DNA of 64,000 bases from Poronia punctata (taxonomy: Eukaryota; Ascomycota; Sordariomycetes; Xylariales; Xylariaceae): contig MU401462.1 in assembly GCA_022579005.1 (NCBI GenBank), positions 310,001-374,000 on the forward strand. Reading direction: 5' to 3'. Under the pieces are notes generated by a model. It saw only the letters and a program-made list of their open reading frames with translations, did not search any database and was not told where the DNA came from. Positions 35,658 through 46,305 of the stretch are shown in pieces. Both the position numbers and the translations under genes were made by a program. Each line of letters begins with the position of its first letter. Positions within the stretch are counted from its first letter, which is position 1.

Positions 35658-36155
35658 GAGCCGGCCACAAACGCACGACCAGATGCTGTTGAAGGTTACA
35701 TCTTTATTCAGCTGTAGATGTCGGCTTTACGTATCTTCCCTGCAGCCATCAACTCCGACGATCCGGTTGTCCAGCAACAGGTTAGCTGCATTGAAATGTT
35801 GGCTACGTAGATGTTGCTATGAGCTATGGTATCACGGTATAGCGGAAGACTAGAGGTCAGAGAGGTTTATGAAGGTATGTCTGTACTATATAGCGACGTG
35901 GGTTTGGAAGTGTCGTTTGCCTGCTGTGTAGCGACGTACTCTGTATAATAAAAACCTACAATTAAATTATATGTGTGTCTTTGTCTAGAAATGATCAGGT
36001 ATGCCTGTTTGCTTGTGTGACCTGGTTTACTATTTTGGCATAATTTGTCCATAATGACCACAAGATTGGGGTTATATGGATGTGCAGTAATCGGGAATGT
36101 TCAGGCCTTTACAATATAAATTCGGTTACTTGGTAAGTTTGACATCAACAAGCCA
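35658..36155. other. Intergenic, 3' side of SAPS gene
   Basis: 3' flank of the SAPS-domain gene and 5' flank of the tRNA gene. AT-leaning; no gene seen. Confidence 0.5.
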
Positions 36156-36239
36156 GCACTGGTAGCTCAGGGGTAGAGCAATCGGCTGCAGCGTTCAAAA
36201 GCCTCCGATAGGTCCCTGGTTCAAATCCGGGTCAGTGCT
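36156..36239 (+). tRNA. trnC: tRNA-Cys (anticodon GCA) with 12-nt intron
   Basis: Folds as a complete cloverleaf. The acceptor arms 36156-36162 and 36232-36238 pair over seven positions (last is G-U), with discriminator T at 36239, the identity base expected for tRNA-Cys. The D arm is GCTC/GAGC, the anticodon stem ATCGG/CCGAT (36181-36185 with 36205-36209), and the anticodon GCA is at 36188-36190. The T arm is CCTGG/CCGGG with loop TTCAAAT. A 12-nt intron (36192-36203) sits one base after the anticodon, the canonical position. The mature length is 72 nt, normal for tRNA-Cys. The B box GGTTCAAATCC (36218-36228) and a downstream T run support Pol III transcription. Confidence 0.96.
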
Positions 36240-36668
36240 ATCAAAGTATTGAACTGCTTCTCCCCTTCTTTTTTTGCTACTTTTTAGTTAAATAAAGCTT
36301 TATAGAAGCATGTTAATGCAAAAGTAAAGCTGTGGCAAAAGCATTAAAGTAGTATTATAAAGCAAAAGGGGCAGAACGACTGGTAAAATAATAGCGAGGT
36401 TTTGTTTACAAAAATCGCCTAATATTTTGTTATAGGGTATAGATGATTATTATTTGTCTATCTAATGTGACTTTACTGTAGTGCTCTATGCACAAAGGTA
36501 CCCCTCTAGGTTAGGTTCTATCAAACCTTTGAAGTTGGCAAACAGACAAACTTCCACCAGCATTGAATAAATACCAACCAGTCCTCATTTCTTTTTCACT
36601 GCAGCGCTTTTGGGGTCGTCTACCTAGGGATTTGTTTCTGGGGTATCCTTTTAGTTGAAGTTGCCATC
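36240..36668. other. Intergenic between tRNA-Cys and dph1
   Basis: AT-rich (especially 36280-36480), then the promoter and leader of the Dph1 gene. No further gene seen. Confidence 0.5.
36269..36275 (+). terminator. Pol III terminator T-run after tRNA-Cys
   Basis: Seven T residues 30 bp downstream of the tRNA, the usual signal for RNA polymerase III termination. Confidence 0.75.
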
Positions 36669-38100
36669 ATGGAGGAAGACAGAGCACAGGCAGATCTAGG
36701 CATTGCCGCAGATATCGAAGAAGCCCATGCCCCGCCCCCACCTGAGTCTTCACTCAAGCAGCCTAGGAAGAGATTTGTTGGACGGCGTACAGCGGCGAGA
36801 AATGCCACCGGGAATGAGCCAGGAGGCGAAGAGAGTGGCGCAATTCAGGGTAAGAAAAGATAGCTATCATATCATGATGTGAATATTCACCCCATCATGG
36901 CATTCTGTGGCTTCTCAAGCAACTGGGGCCAAGGCTAAAAATGCTACAGCCACACAACCAAGGCGGCCACCTAGGTTATTGAACCAGGTACCGGCAGAGA
37001 TACTGGATGATGCAGATTTGAAAGAGGCAATCGCGTTGTTACCAGCAAACTATTCCTTTGAGATTCCAAAAACGATCCATAGGATACGCTCGTCTGGGGC
37101 TAAGAAGGTGGCGCTTCAGATGCCCGAAGGTCTTCTCTTGTTCGCCACCACAATATCCGATATCCTCACTCAGTTCTGCCCGGGCATCGAGACGCTCATT
37201 ATGGGAGATGTCACGTACGGCGCTTGTTGCATCGACGACTACACAGCTCGAGCACTGGGATGCGACCTGTTGGTTCACTATGCACACAGCTGTTTGATAC
37301 CGGTAGACGTCACCAAGATCAAGGTCCTGTATGTCTTTGTGGATATCAGCATCGATGCCGGCCACCTTCTCGCCACCATGGAGCGCAACTTCGCACCGCC
37401 CAAGACGGTCGCCATAGTGGGCACTATACAGTTTAATGCCACTATCCACGGTACCCGTTCTGCATTGGAGAAGGCCGGCTTCAAGGTAATAATTCCACAA
37501 ATCGCACCGCTATCCAAAGGGGAGATATTAGGGTGCACCTCACCACGTCTGCCAGACACGGAAAATGTCGATCTCATTCTCTATCTCGGAGATGGTCGCT
37601 TCCATCTGGAAAGCATCATGATCCACAATCCGGCCATACCAGCATATCGATACGACCCTTATTCGAGAAAGTTGACGCGCGAGACGTACGGCCACGAGGA
37701 GATGCAGAGTTTGCGGAAAGACGCCATCAAGACAGCCAAGGGAGCTAAGAAATGGGGATTGATCCTGGGCTCTCTCGGACGGCAAGGCAACCCGCATACC
37801 ATGACGCTGATAGAGAACAAGCTGAAGTCGATGGGGATCCCTTGGGTCAATCTGTTGCTCAGCGAGATCTTCCCCGGTAAACTAGCTATGATGGACGACG
37901 TGGAATGCTGGGTGCAGGTAGCCTGTCCTAGATTAAGCATCGACTGGGGTTACGCATTTCCCCGTCCACTTCTCACGCCATACGAGGCTCTTGTGGCCCT
38001 GAATGAGAGGCAGGACTGGACCGAGAGTGGCGTCTACCCGATGGACTATTATGCCAGGGAGGGGCTCGGAAGAACGAGGGACATCAAGGTAGCCACTTAA
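36669..38100 (+). CDS. dph1: Diphthamide biosynthesis protein Dph1
   Basis: Predicted subunit of the Dph1-Dph2 iron-sulfur enzyme that transfers the 3-amino-3-carboxypropyl group of S-adenosylmethionine to the modified histidine of translation elongation factor 2, the first step of diphthamide synthesis. Exons 36669..36849 and 36920..38100 (70-bp intron) give 453 residues, normal length. The three regions carrying cluster-binding cysteines are present: [12 protein letters not shown] and [12 protein letters not shown]. The N-terminal exon is a Pro/Arg-rich extension ending at [13 protein letters not shown]. The conserved core starts at [11 protein letters not shown]. The gene stands alone, downstream of a tRNA gene. 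Confidence 0.96.
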
Positions 38101-39093
38101 ATAAAACAAAGAAGACTACTCTCGAGGCTGTAATTCTACTACGGCTAAAGTATTCTTGTTACGCCATACACAGACAGTATATTCTTGAGCCTTGTGTCGA
38201 CATCGAAAACCTAGGTTAACCTAGTTAAGTAACATAAGAACTAGGACGGCGACAACACCGGCGTGACACAGATGTCGGCGTCTTTGAAGTCTAGACGACG
38301 CAAATAACATGAGAGACGCCGAACCGCCAAGCCGGAACCCCGCTAGCCGCAAGAACCCTAACCTACAATAGGTCAACGACGGTCTAATGAGTCACGGCAT
38401 CGTGAAGTCGAACAAGGGGTATGATCCTATCTGATGATCTGATAAGATAATCTACATAAGCTGACTGCACCTAGCGCCGACTAAGCTCGGAGATGCTCGG
38501 ATTTACAAGTGCACCTTGACCTAGACTCCTATTTTGAACTAATTTGAACTAGGTTTTGAGATGAAATCGATCTTGCCAAGGACAGTCTTCCTATCCCAAC
38601 TGTTACTATGTTGCAAATACAGGAACAAGCCGATCGTAGTTCGTCAAAATCAAGAAACCACTTCATCTGTGAGATAGTTAACCCATGACAATACTCTCTC
38701 AACCTCGGCCGAAAGCCTCGGATATAGACATTCAATGTGCGATATCCAACATGTTTGAAGCTCGGAGATCCGAAGCGAGAGAGAGAAACGACATCGTCGT
38801 TGACTCACTCATGGCGTCTTCTTGTAGGAAAGGGAACTTGGTAAAGTTAGGGCAACTCAAAACGGCGTAGGACACATTTAAAAAGGAGACCAGGTTAGAA
38901 TGAATATATATCGTGTCGTGAGGACAAGCTTGGTCACCATGACTATAAAAGGGTTCACAGTCCACGAGCTTCGTCTTCTTCTTCTTCTTCTTCTCAACTT
39001 GGACTACAAGCCATCATCTCATCCAGATTTCATAACTCATTCACATCCTCAGTAACTTCACGACCACCACCACGACCAAACAAGCACAACATC
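38101..39093. other. Intergenic, methyltransferase promoter
   Basis: 3' flank of the Dph1 gene and promoter of the O-methyltransferase gene. No gene supported; a 61-codon plus-strand frame at 38685-38870 lacks any family signal. Confidence 0.5.
38944..38950 (+). promoter_or_regulatory. TATA box of the O-methyltransferase gene
   Basis: Perfect TATAAAA followed 24 bp later by a pure TTC tract (38974-38994), about 150 bp before the ATG at 39094. TATA plus pyrimidine tract is a common fungal core-promoter layout near the transcription start. Confidence 0.55.
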
Positions 39094-39931
39094 ATGTCTA
39101 CTATACAAGCCACTGCAAACCCCGGAGGTCGTCAACGGAACGAGGTCAGTCATAACAGACATTCAACATCTTCTCCCCTTCCCCCTTTCCCCTTATTATC
39201 TTCATAACCCTCCAAACCAAAACTGACAATAAAGAAAAAAAAAACCCCAGACATGGGCAGCAGTAGACGCATACACCCTCCAACGCGTACACCCACCCAG
39301 CAAGACCAACCACCAAGCCCTCCAACACGCCCTATCCAACTCGCGCGCCAAGGGGCTCCCGAACATCGGCACCGCCCCCACCATGGCAAAGATGTACGCG
39401 CTGCAATGCAAAGCCAACAAGACCCGCCATGCCCTCGAGCTCGGCACATTGGGAGGCTACACGTCCATCTGGCTAGCGAGCGAGAACCCGGACTTGCACG
39501 TGACCACCATCGAGATAAACCCGCACCACGCCGCCGTAGCGCGCGAGAACGTAGCGCAGGCCCCCGCCGGCGTAGAAGCGAGGGTCGATATCCGTCTCGG
39601 CGCCGGACTGGATATTCTCCCCGTCTTGCGGAGGGAGATCGAGGCGGGAGAGAAGGAGAGGTTGGGGTTCGTGTATATCGATGCGGATAAGGAGAATAAT
39701 TGGAATTACGTGGACCTGGTGATCCCGCTTTGCGAAAAGGGCGCGGTCATCTATGTGGATAATATTGCGCAGAATGGGAAACTCGTCGATCCGGAAAGGC
39801 AGGATGAGATGACGTTGGGTGCGAGAAAGGTTGTGGAGATGGCCGGGAAGGATGAGAGGATTGATGCGGTGGTTTTCCAGTTTGTGGGCGAGAAGGGGTA
39901 TGATGGCATGTTGATGGCTGTTGTTCGATGA
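39094..39931 (+). CDS. Class I SAM-dependent O-methyltransferase (Methyltransf_3 type)
   Basis: Predicted cation-dependent catechol/caffeoyl-CoA-like O-methyltransferase; the substrate is unknown. Exons 39094..39144 and 39251..39931 (106-bp intron) give 243 residues, typical of the family (about 220-250). Motif I is ALELGTLGGYTSIWLA, the acidic SAM-ribose motif TTIEINP follows, then the metal-binding YIDADKENN and VIYVDNIAQNGK. The C-terminus DGMLMAVVR is family-like. The ATG is the only one giving an in-frame first exon. No biosynthetic neighbours (PKS, NRPS, P450) lie nearby, so nothing places it in a secondary-metabolite cluster. Codon use in the second exon is GC-rich, unlike the AT-rich leader. 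Confidence 0.93.
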
Positions 39932-40451
39932 GTATTAGGAATTTTTAGTTTTGAGTGATGTTTAAGAAGTTGTTTATTATGGGTTTTGTTCTGCCGTTAT
40001 ATCATCAGGGGTTAGGGGGAGAGGATAGGGTCCTTAAAATGAGAAGAAAAAAAGAGGGAAATATTGAACAAAGTAATTGTCTTCCAGATCTCGTGCATGT
40101 AATTTTCTGTCCTACGACTCAAGACATCTTTAATTTTATAATTCACAGCGGATGGTTTCTAGGGATGATTTTAGGTGTGGCCGTGCCATATCTTTGTTAC
40201 GCGTAATAATACTTACCAGTCTATGACCATGTCTAGGTTGCGTCAAATAAACAAGTAAATCGCTAGTCTAATATCGCAACCGGTAAAAGATAGAATTGGG
40301 AGAGGAGGGAAAATCTGCTTAGAAGGTGAATAGAAAATCAGCAAGTACTTACTTGCTCAGTTCCCCTATTCCCCCCCCTTTACTTGACTTACCTTGAACC
40401 GCTCAAAACCACAAAGATCTCCCCACCTACCTGATCCGAGTGAGGAGAGAC
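39932..40451. other. Intergenic between convergent genes
   Basis: 3' ends of the methyltransferase and of the minus-strand acidic protein gene. An 83-codon open frame on the plus strand (39955-40206) has no recognisable feature and probably lies in 3' UTR. Confidence 0.5.
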
Positions 40452-42011
40452 TCACATGTAAAAAGAATATTCCAAAAAGGACAAAATCTGCAACGCAACC
40501 GCAAACCGAAACTTGTCCAAATCATTCCCATTCGGCGTCCTCATCATAGAATTTCCCGGCGTCGTCCACCCGATATACTCGCAAGAAGGTCGCTCTAGAT
40601 ACGCCACGATTCTTCGCGCGAAGATGGCAGCCGTGTAATCTACTGGATCTCTTTGGGCCCGGAGGCGAGCAAGACGCGAGCATGACGGGAGAGCGCGCGG
40701 TCGGGGGATAGGGTTGGGAATGTCGATTGGTTCGCGTTGGGGTTGGGGTTGGGGTGTTCGTGACCGCCTGGGAATTCCTTCCATTGTAGGTGATAACTCG
40801 TCCTCGTCCCCGTCCCCGTCCCCTTCTTCTTCGTCTTCTTCTTCTTCTTCTTCTTCTTCTTCTTCTTCTTCTTCTTCTTCGGAAGAGGAAGAGGATGAGG
40901 ATGAGGATGAATTAAGTTGCACATCGTAAAAGCGCTCTCCTTGTCCCGGTTTCTGCAACTCCATTAGTTCAATCTGTTCAAGTGTATATGCTGCCATAAC
41001 GAGTACGTACCTGAATCTCTCCGGCACGAAGTCTCTTCGATTTCTTCTAGGGCCGGAACTATTATGGAAGCGCGAGTCTTCCTTGTATTCGTGGAAAGCG
41101 TTGGTTATCGGATAGGAAGTTATCAGCATCGCTGTTACGGTTTCGTCGTATATGCCCGTCCATTTAGCGAGGTCTGGGAGACTTGGTTTTCCGGCTGCGC
41201 GGGAGAATACGAATGCTCGGGCTTCGGTCTCGGCAGGTGTTTCGGGGGCGATGGATATAACTGAAATCTGGTTTGAGTTTGAGTTTGAGTCTTCCCAGTC
41301 GTCATCGTCATCGTCATCGTCTTCAACGACAGTATCATCCTTCTCTTCGATTTCTCCCTGGTTAACAGGGTTATCAGAGTAAACGACATCTCGACGAAGG
41401 TCACCGAGCCTCGCCTCGATTCCCTCAACGCGCCTAGAAACGGCCTCATCACAAGCCATATTCAATCGTCTCAACCCACCGGCCACAGTCCTCATCCCAT
41501 CAACGACGCCCTCGCGCAACGTCTCATCATAATGAACAAGCGAATCATCATGGATCTGCAAAACAACCGGCCCGACCTGTTGGAACCCCTCGGCGAAACT
41601 AGCCACCGTATCGAGAAGTTCCTTCAAGCGCAACTTCTCGATTTCCAAGACGGAAATCTCGAGGTCTTGGAGGAGATTCCTGATGGTGTTTAGTGCCGTT
41701 TTAATTTCCTCGTCGTCGGGATATAAAGTCGCGGCATCGGCGCTGATGTTGCTCGTGCGCCTCATCAAACTTGTAGCATTTTGATGCTCTATACGCAATC
41801 GATCGCTTTGCGATCTTGCGGTATCGGATTGCATGGGGGCGTCGATACATTGCGTAGTTGAGAATATGGTTTCGTGTAGAGCTTGAATTAGTCCGTACAG
41901 AGTCTCGAGGAGTTCTCCTCGTGAGGGGGGGCCGTATGCGGCCGAGCCTGCGCTGCGACCGCCGGGTAGGTATTCCCCTGGGGGACTCGCGTGGCTTGAG
42001 TAAGAAGACAT
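40452..42011 (-). CDS. Unrecognised acidic protein with poly-Ser/poly-Glu tract
   Basis: A single open frame of 519 residues; I do not recognise a family. The N-terminal 30 residues are Ser/Gly/Pro-rich. Residues about 30-215 look alpha-helical with heptad-like spacing (LLETLYGLIQALHETI, IEKLRLKELLDTVASF), possibly coiled coil. Acidic and Asn/Ser runs follow at 220-250. A compact region at about 265-360 (PDLAKWTGIYDETVTAMLI, RFRYVLVMAAYTLEQIELM) may be a folded domain. Then comes a run of about ten Ser and sixteen Glu, a Pro/Arg-rich stretch, and a last conserved-looking segment (YTAAIFARRIVAYLERPSCEYIGWT, FRFAVALQILSFLEYS). No signal peptide or membrane span is seen. A donor-like gtacgt inside the frame near 40999-41013 could mark an intron, but the open frame is continuous. 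Confidence 0.75.
   Translation of the reverse strand: MSSYSSHASPPGEYLPGGRSAGSAAYGPPSRGELLETLYGLIQALHETIFSTTQCIDAPMQSDTARSQSDRLRIEHQNATSLMRRTSNISADAATLYPDDEEIKTALNTIRNLLQDLEISVLEIEKLRLKELLDTVASFAEGFQQVGPVVLQIHDDSLVHYDETLREGVVDGMRTVAGGLRRLNMACDEAVSRRVEGIEARLGDLRRDVVYSDNPVNQGEIEEKDDTVVEDDDDDDDDWEDSNSNSNQISVISIAPETPAETEARAFVFSRAAGKPSLPDLAKWTGIYDETVTAMLITSYPITNAFHEYKEDSRFHNSSGPRRNRRDFVPERFRYVLVMAAYTLEQIELMELQKPGQGERFYDVQLNSSSSSSSSSSEEEEEEEEEEEEEEEDEEEGDGDGDEDELSPTMEGIPRRSRTPQPQPQREPIDIPNPIPRPRALPSCSRLARLRAQRDPVDYTAAIFARRIVAYLERPSCEYIGWTTPGNSMMRTPNGNDLDKFRFAVALQILSFLEYSFYM
40834..40880. repeat. Pure (TTC/GAA)n microsatellite in coding sequence
   Basis: 47 bp of uninterrupted TTC repeat on the plus strand, read as GAA (Glu) codons in the minus-strand gene, next to TCA/TCC/TCT codons for a Ser run. 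Pure trinucleotide tracts of this length are prone to slippage. Confidence 0.95.
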
Positions 42012-42883
42012 AGTGCCTGTTTTTGCTGTTTATGGGTAGTTGTGTGCGGTGTTTACTTACTGTCAACTGGGGGAATAGCTCTCCTCAGATTTCTTTAGTT
42101 TAGTCGAGACTCTGAAGGAGCTGTTGGTATCCGGTTGAGGTTTAAGGTTGAGTTTGAGTTTGACGACCCACGAGTAGTAGATGGCTCATCCATGGCAGTT
42201 GCTTATATACGCTTATAAGAGCTTCACTGTTAAATAAACAGATGCTTTCGCGTCTAGGGTCAGTAGTACGAGGGAGTCACAAAGCGTACATAACAGAATT
42301 AGTGTACTATCAGACTACAAAGCGATTGTTGTTGGTTCAATGCTGTTCTTCTCTTTTGTGATAACCTGTATATGGGGGCCTTCAAAACCACAAGACAAAG
42401 AGCAAAAGGGGTTGTTCTTCTCTTCTACAAATGACGTCGTGGGGGTAAATAAATAGGGAACATTGTAAGGCATTGAATAATTCAAGTTGTATTGGACTGA
42501 CTACTAGGAGGGTACTTTGTATGGAGGGGACTCGGGAGGCAGAAAGCCCAGACTACGATACACGCAGATGGACTTACATACGTACGTGTAGTCTAGGTAG
42601 GTAGGTACCTTACCTATAGGTACGCTGTGGGGTGCACCTGCCCTCTCAAGTATATTGGATAACCGGGATGTATGAGCTGAGTTGGTCTCTCGATGTCATC
42701 GTATTATTCTCATTAGAAACTAGCTACTATATTGCTATTAGCGGTATCAAGATTGTCATGGCGTGACAATCCAAGTCCATCGAGCAAACCGCAGAGCTAC
42801 GACTTGCCATCACACGACTTGTCGGTTATGGCCTTCCTCGCAGCCGTAGCGCCCTATGAACTACGTGATAGTGCGAGCGCCCC
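42012..42883. other. Intergenic, promoter of the acidic-protein gene
   Basis: Between the start of the minus-strand acidic-protein gene and the 3' end of the aldose 1-epimerase gene. Contains a TAGGTAGGTACCTTACC-like motif cluster at about 42593-42625 and a GTTTGAGTTTGA repeat near 42150. No gene supported. Confidence 0.55.
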
Positions 42884-44166
42884 CTAAGACGAGGCGGTGC
42901 TATTAATAGAAAAGACGTAGCTCGCCTGCAGAACGTAGGGATCACCGCCGGGCCCAAATATCTGCTTGTTCTCGCGTCCCCACTCGGGATGGTTGATACC
43001 ACCGATCCAATCTTCTACTTCCAAAACGACGCAGCCGTATTGGGGGATGGTACGAGGGAAGTCGGGATCGTCGTGCAATCCTTGTGTCTCCTTGAGCGCC
43101 AAAGTTCCGTTCTGGCCGTTGCACGAATACACTTGAAAGGCGTCCTGATCCGTGTAGATGTCGACTTGGATCCCAGACCATGCTGACTGGAGTCGTGCGA
43201 CAAAGCTGCCCTCGTCGCGCCAGTTGTACGGTTGATCGCGGTTGACGAGCCAGCAGTTATCTGTTAATTTTGCATACGTTAGCATGGCAAACTTAAACCA
43301 CCTTAGGCAGGTATCAGGTTGAACCTACCATAACCAGTGCAGCCGAAGCCGCAGTTACCTTCAGCCTCGGGATCGCTCAAGGAGGTGCCAATTTGCTTGG
43401 GAGCACTCCAAAAGTCGTTGACTGAGCCCTTCTTGTTGGCAAGAATGTCACCGGTCGGGATTAGGATGTTGTCGACGCCAACGCGTTGGCCACCGTAGGG
43501 CAGATACAAGGTATGGTTGAGCGCCGTGTTGGTCTCGTTGTTGGCAAAGCCGTCCAAGTTCCAGTAGGTATGACTGCTTAGCATGATGGGCGTCTTCTTG
43601 GTAGTGGCGAGAGCAACCATCTTGATATCCCAGGTGTAGTCCCTCACCGTGTAGGTGACGTACGAGACGACCTCGCCGGGGAAGCCCTCCTTACCATCGG
43701 GATCGACGATAGAGAAAGTGATGCTGTCCTTGGTGTGGGAAACAACGGTGAAGTTTCTGTAATCCCAGCCATCATGGCCGCCGTGCAGGGTATCAGCACC
43801 ATCGGGCGACTCCTCGGTAGGGTTCTCATTCGCGTCAACCTTGTAAGTCACGCCGTCGATCTCGAACGTGCTGTTCTGGATGCGGTTTGCGTACCGGCCC
43901 GGCACTGAGCCAAAATGAGGATGCTGCCCGTCCACCTCATAATAGCTGGCATTGTCAAAGCCGGCTACGATATCTCTCTTGATGCCGTATTGGTCGTTGA
44001 TGAACAGCTTGGCAATAGAGGCGCCATATGCTATGAAGCCGGCCGAAAGGCCTTCGCTCTCGATCCAGTATAAACCATCCTTGTCCGGGCCGTTGGTAGG
44101 ATAATCAGCGGCAACAATTGGGGCCGAAATAGCGGCCAATGCGGCTAGACTTGTGTTTAGACGCAT
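42884..44166 (-). CDS. Secreted aldose 1-epimerase (galactose mutarotase family)
   Basis: Predicted extracellular enzyme interconverting alpha and beta anomers of hexoses. Exons 43329..44166 and 42884..43260 (68-bp intron, gtaggt...acag; junction completes GYDNCWLV) give 404 residues. A signal peptide is visible (LAALAAISAPIVAA). Family blocks present are FGSVPGRYANRI, the His-containing TLHGGHDGWDYRNF, and SSHTYWNLDG with the second conserved His. The C-terminal half has YTDQDAFQVYSCNG and a late Glu block (VLEVEDWIGGINHPEW). Several N-glycosylation sites and paired cysteines fit secretion. Intracellular mutarotases are about 340-380 residues; this one is longer because of the signal peptide and loops. 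The divergent 2-kb upstream region isolates it from other genes. Confidence 0.93.
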
Positions 44167-46305
44167 CTTCGTGCTTGGCCTCTGGGAATTGCCAGCAAGC
44201 CGGGCTATACGTTAGTCAGTTGAGAGGCTTGGATAATCCTTGTACTATTTTGTTTGTCACAATGGTACAGAAGTCTTGTGCGCGACCAACGACGAGGGTG
44301 GGCAGACAATACAAAAGAGCCGAACGCAGGGAAGTGGTAAGTTAGAGAGTCTTATACGTGACGGACAAAGAAACCCTTGTCTATTTTGCTAGCAAGGAAC
44401 ATGTTCAATCCCGGCGGACCGTGAAGAATCCTTAGGATCTTAGGACCGGCAAAGCGGGCGGAGGATCAAGATGATATAACGACGAGCAGGCATGGCAAGG
44501 GTAGCAAAATCTGGGGAAATTCGTCCTTCGTCTTACGTCTTTCCAACGTTGTATCGAGCATCAGCCCACGGGTCCCCTACCTTGCCTGCACGTTTACAGT
44601 TTACTTGACCTCCCATCTTAGCCTAGTGCCTAGGTAGGCTAGCTCCTGTGCAGTGTGCAGAGCTACTCCGCTTTCTTGGCAGAAGAGCGAAAGTTGGGGG
44701 AAAAGTCGGGGTAGTGCCGTAAACAACCACCAGCTTGGTATGTAATGTGCCGTATAAACCTTGTTCGTTGACGAGGATTCTGCATGTGCGCGAATGAATT
44801 GGCCGTCCAACGACCTCCAAATGAAGCAGGTCGTCAGCCGATTTCGTCCCATAACATCACCTACGCTGACAGGACTCTCGCTTTTGATTTGTCCGACTGG
44901 TAATAAACAATCCCTTTGTTCTTTCCCAAAGTCTCCCGCCCACGAGAAAAACACCCTTGTGTGACATTGAATCGACACTCTGCATCGTTTTACAGATCCT
45001 CGATCCATGGCCTTGGATCGTAGATTATATTCGTGGAATCAGTCTAGCCTACCTTGCTTTACAACCTCCAAGGAGCAATGATATGGTCTTGAATTGGAGG
45101 TGGACGTCTGTAGTAGTAAATACCATCTTGGACGACACCCATATCTATGCACATCATACGAATTGGCGATAGAAGTTATGTGTATTATGACCGTGAAAAG
45201 CCTGCTCGAATTGCATGCATCCAGTGGGTTATATGGCAGTAACCTAGCTAAACTGTAAGCTGCTATTGATACCGTACGTAATATGACGTCCCCTACGCAA
45301 GATCACGTTTTCTTTGTGTTACACAATATCGGATTATCTACCCGAGACTATCTCGTACACGTACCGTACACACTCGCTCCCCGAACAATGCTGCTCGGTT
45401 CTACAAGTAGTGTATTTACATTGCCTGGATTTTGTGGACGGAGGGGAGAAGGTAGGATCACCGCAAGCTGCATCGCGAGTTTCCCCATCACATAGTCATT
45501 ATACATAAAGTACCACCAGATGCTACGTACAACAAAGAATATCTTGAAACCTAACAATCCAAGACAACATAAAACCATTCTGACAACTTTTGTCCCTTTT
45601 CTTCTACATATAGACCAATGAACTATCCAAGGTTAGACCAATGGATCAAGACCCCGGCGCCATGAGATGTGATGCATCGTCATTGGTGCATTTATTCCCA
45701 CCTCGTCATTACCGATCGCCCCAGGCACGTGAGGAGAGGGAAGAAAAGGTCTAACGGCAGAAAGTGATAAGAGGGGCAGACCCCCGAGCCACACAGCACG
45801 TGGTGTAAAAAGCCGAGACTCTAGCCAACGTATCGAACTCACCTTTCTTCGATTTTCTACCTTACAAATAGAAGAATAATGTTCTGCTCACTTGAAAACG
45901 CTGGCCTAGTCTGAATGCCTACATACCTAGGCTGCCTACTAACATAAGGTAGGACACCAGAAATCGGAAGATACCTAACAAAACATGTAAAAACATTTTT
46001 TAGAAGAGTAAGCTGGAAAGCCACCTTAAGCTTCTCGACAGGACTTCATTAAAGATACCAAGATCAGGGATATATTAAGTTTTGATTGAAAATGCCCAAC
46101 TTGCTCTCTTCAGGTCTATCGGCTCCCACTCCTTGCCACAACCCCAAGAGTCACGCCCTCTGCAATTTATCATTCGCTCGAGCATTTGCTGAAGTAGTCG
46201 ATATCTTAGACGACGATGGGGAAAAGAGAAAGGACCTGTACTCCTGCAATGTATGACACCATCGCTAATACCTATACACTTCCGACGAATGGCCAACACG
46301 TCCCC
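44167..46305. other. Intergenic, epimerase promoter and V-ATPase 3' flank
   Basis: Promoter side of the minus-strand epimerase gene (near 44167) and 3' flank of the minus-strand V-ATPase B gene. Open frames are short (up to 135 codons on the minus strand at 44601-45008) and lack family motifs. No gene supported. Confidence 0.55.

Noticed and set aside
39253..39690. 145-codon frame overlapping the methyltransferase
   Set aside because: Alternative frame of the GC-rich second exon of the methyltransferase.
44601..45008. 135-codon minus-strand frame upstream of the aldose 1-epimerase gene
   Set aside because: No family features; composition matches intergenic DNA, and it may overlap promoter sequence.
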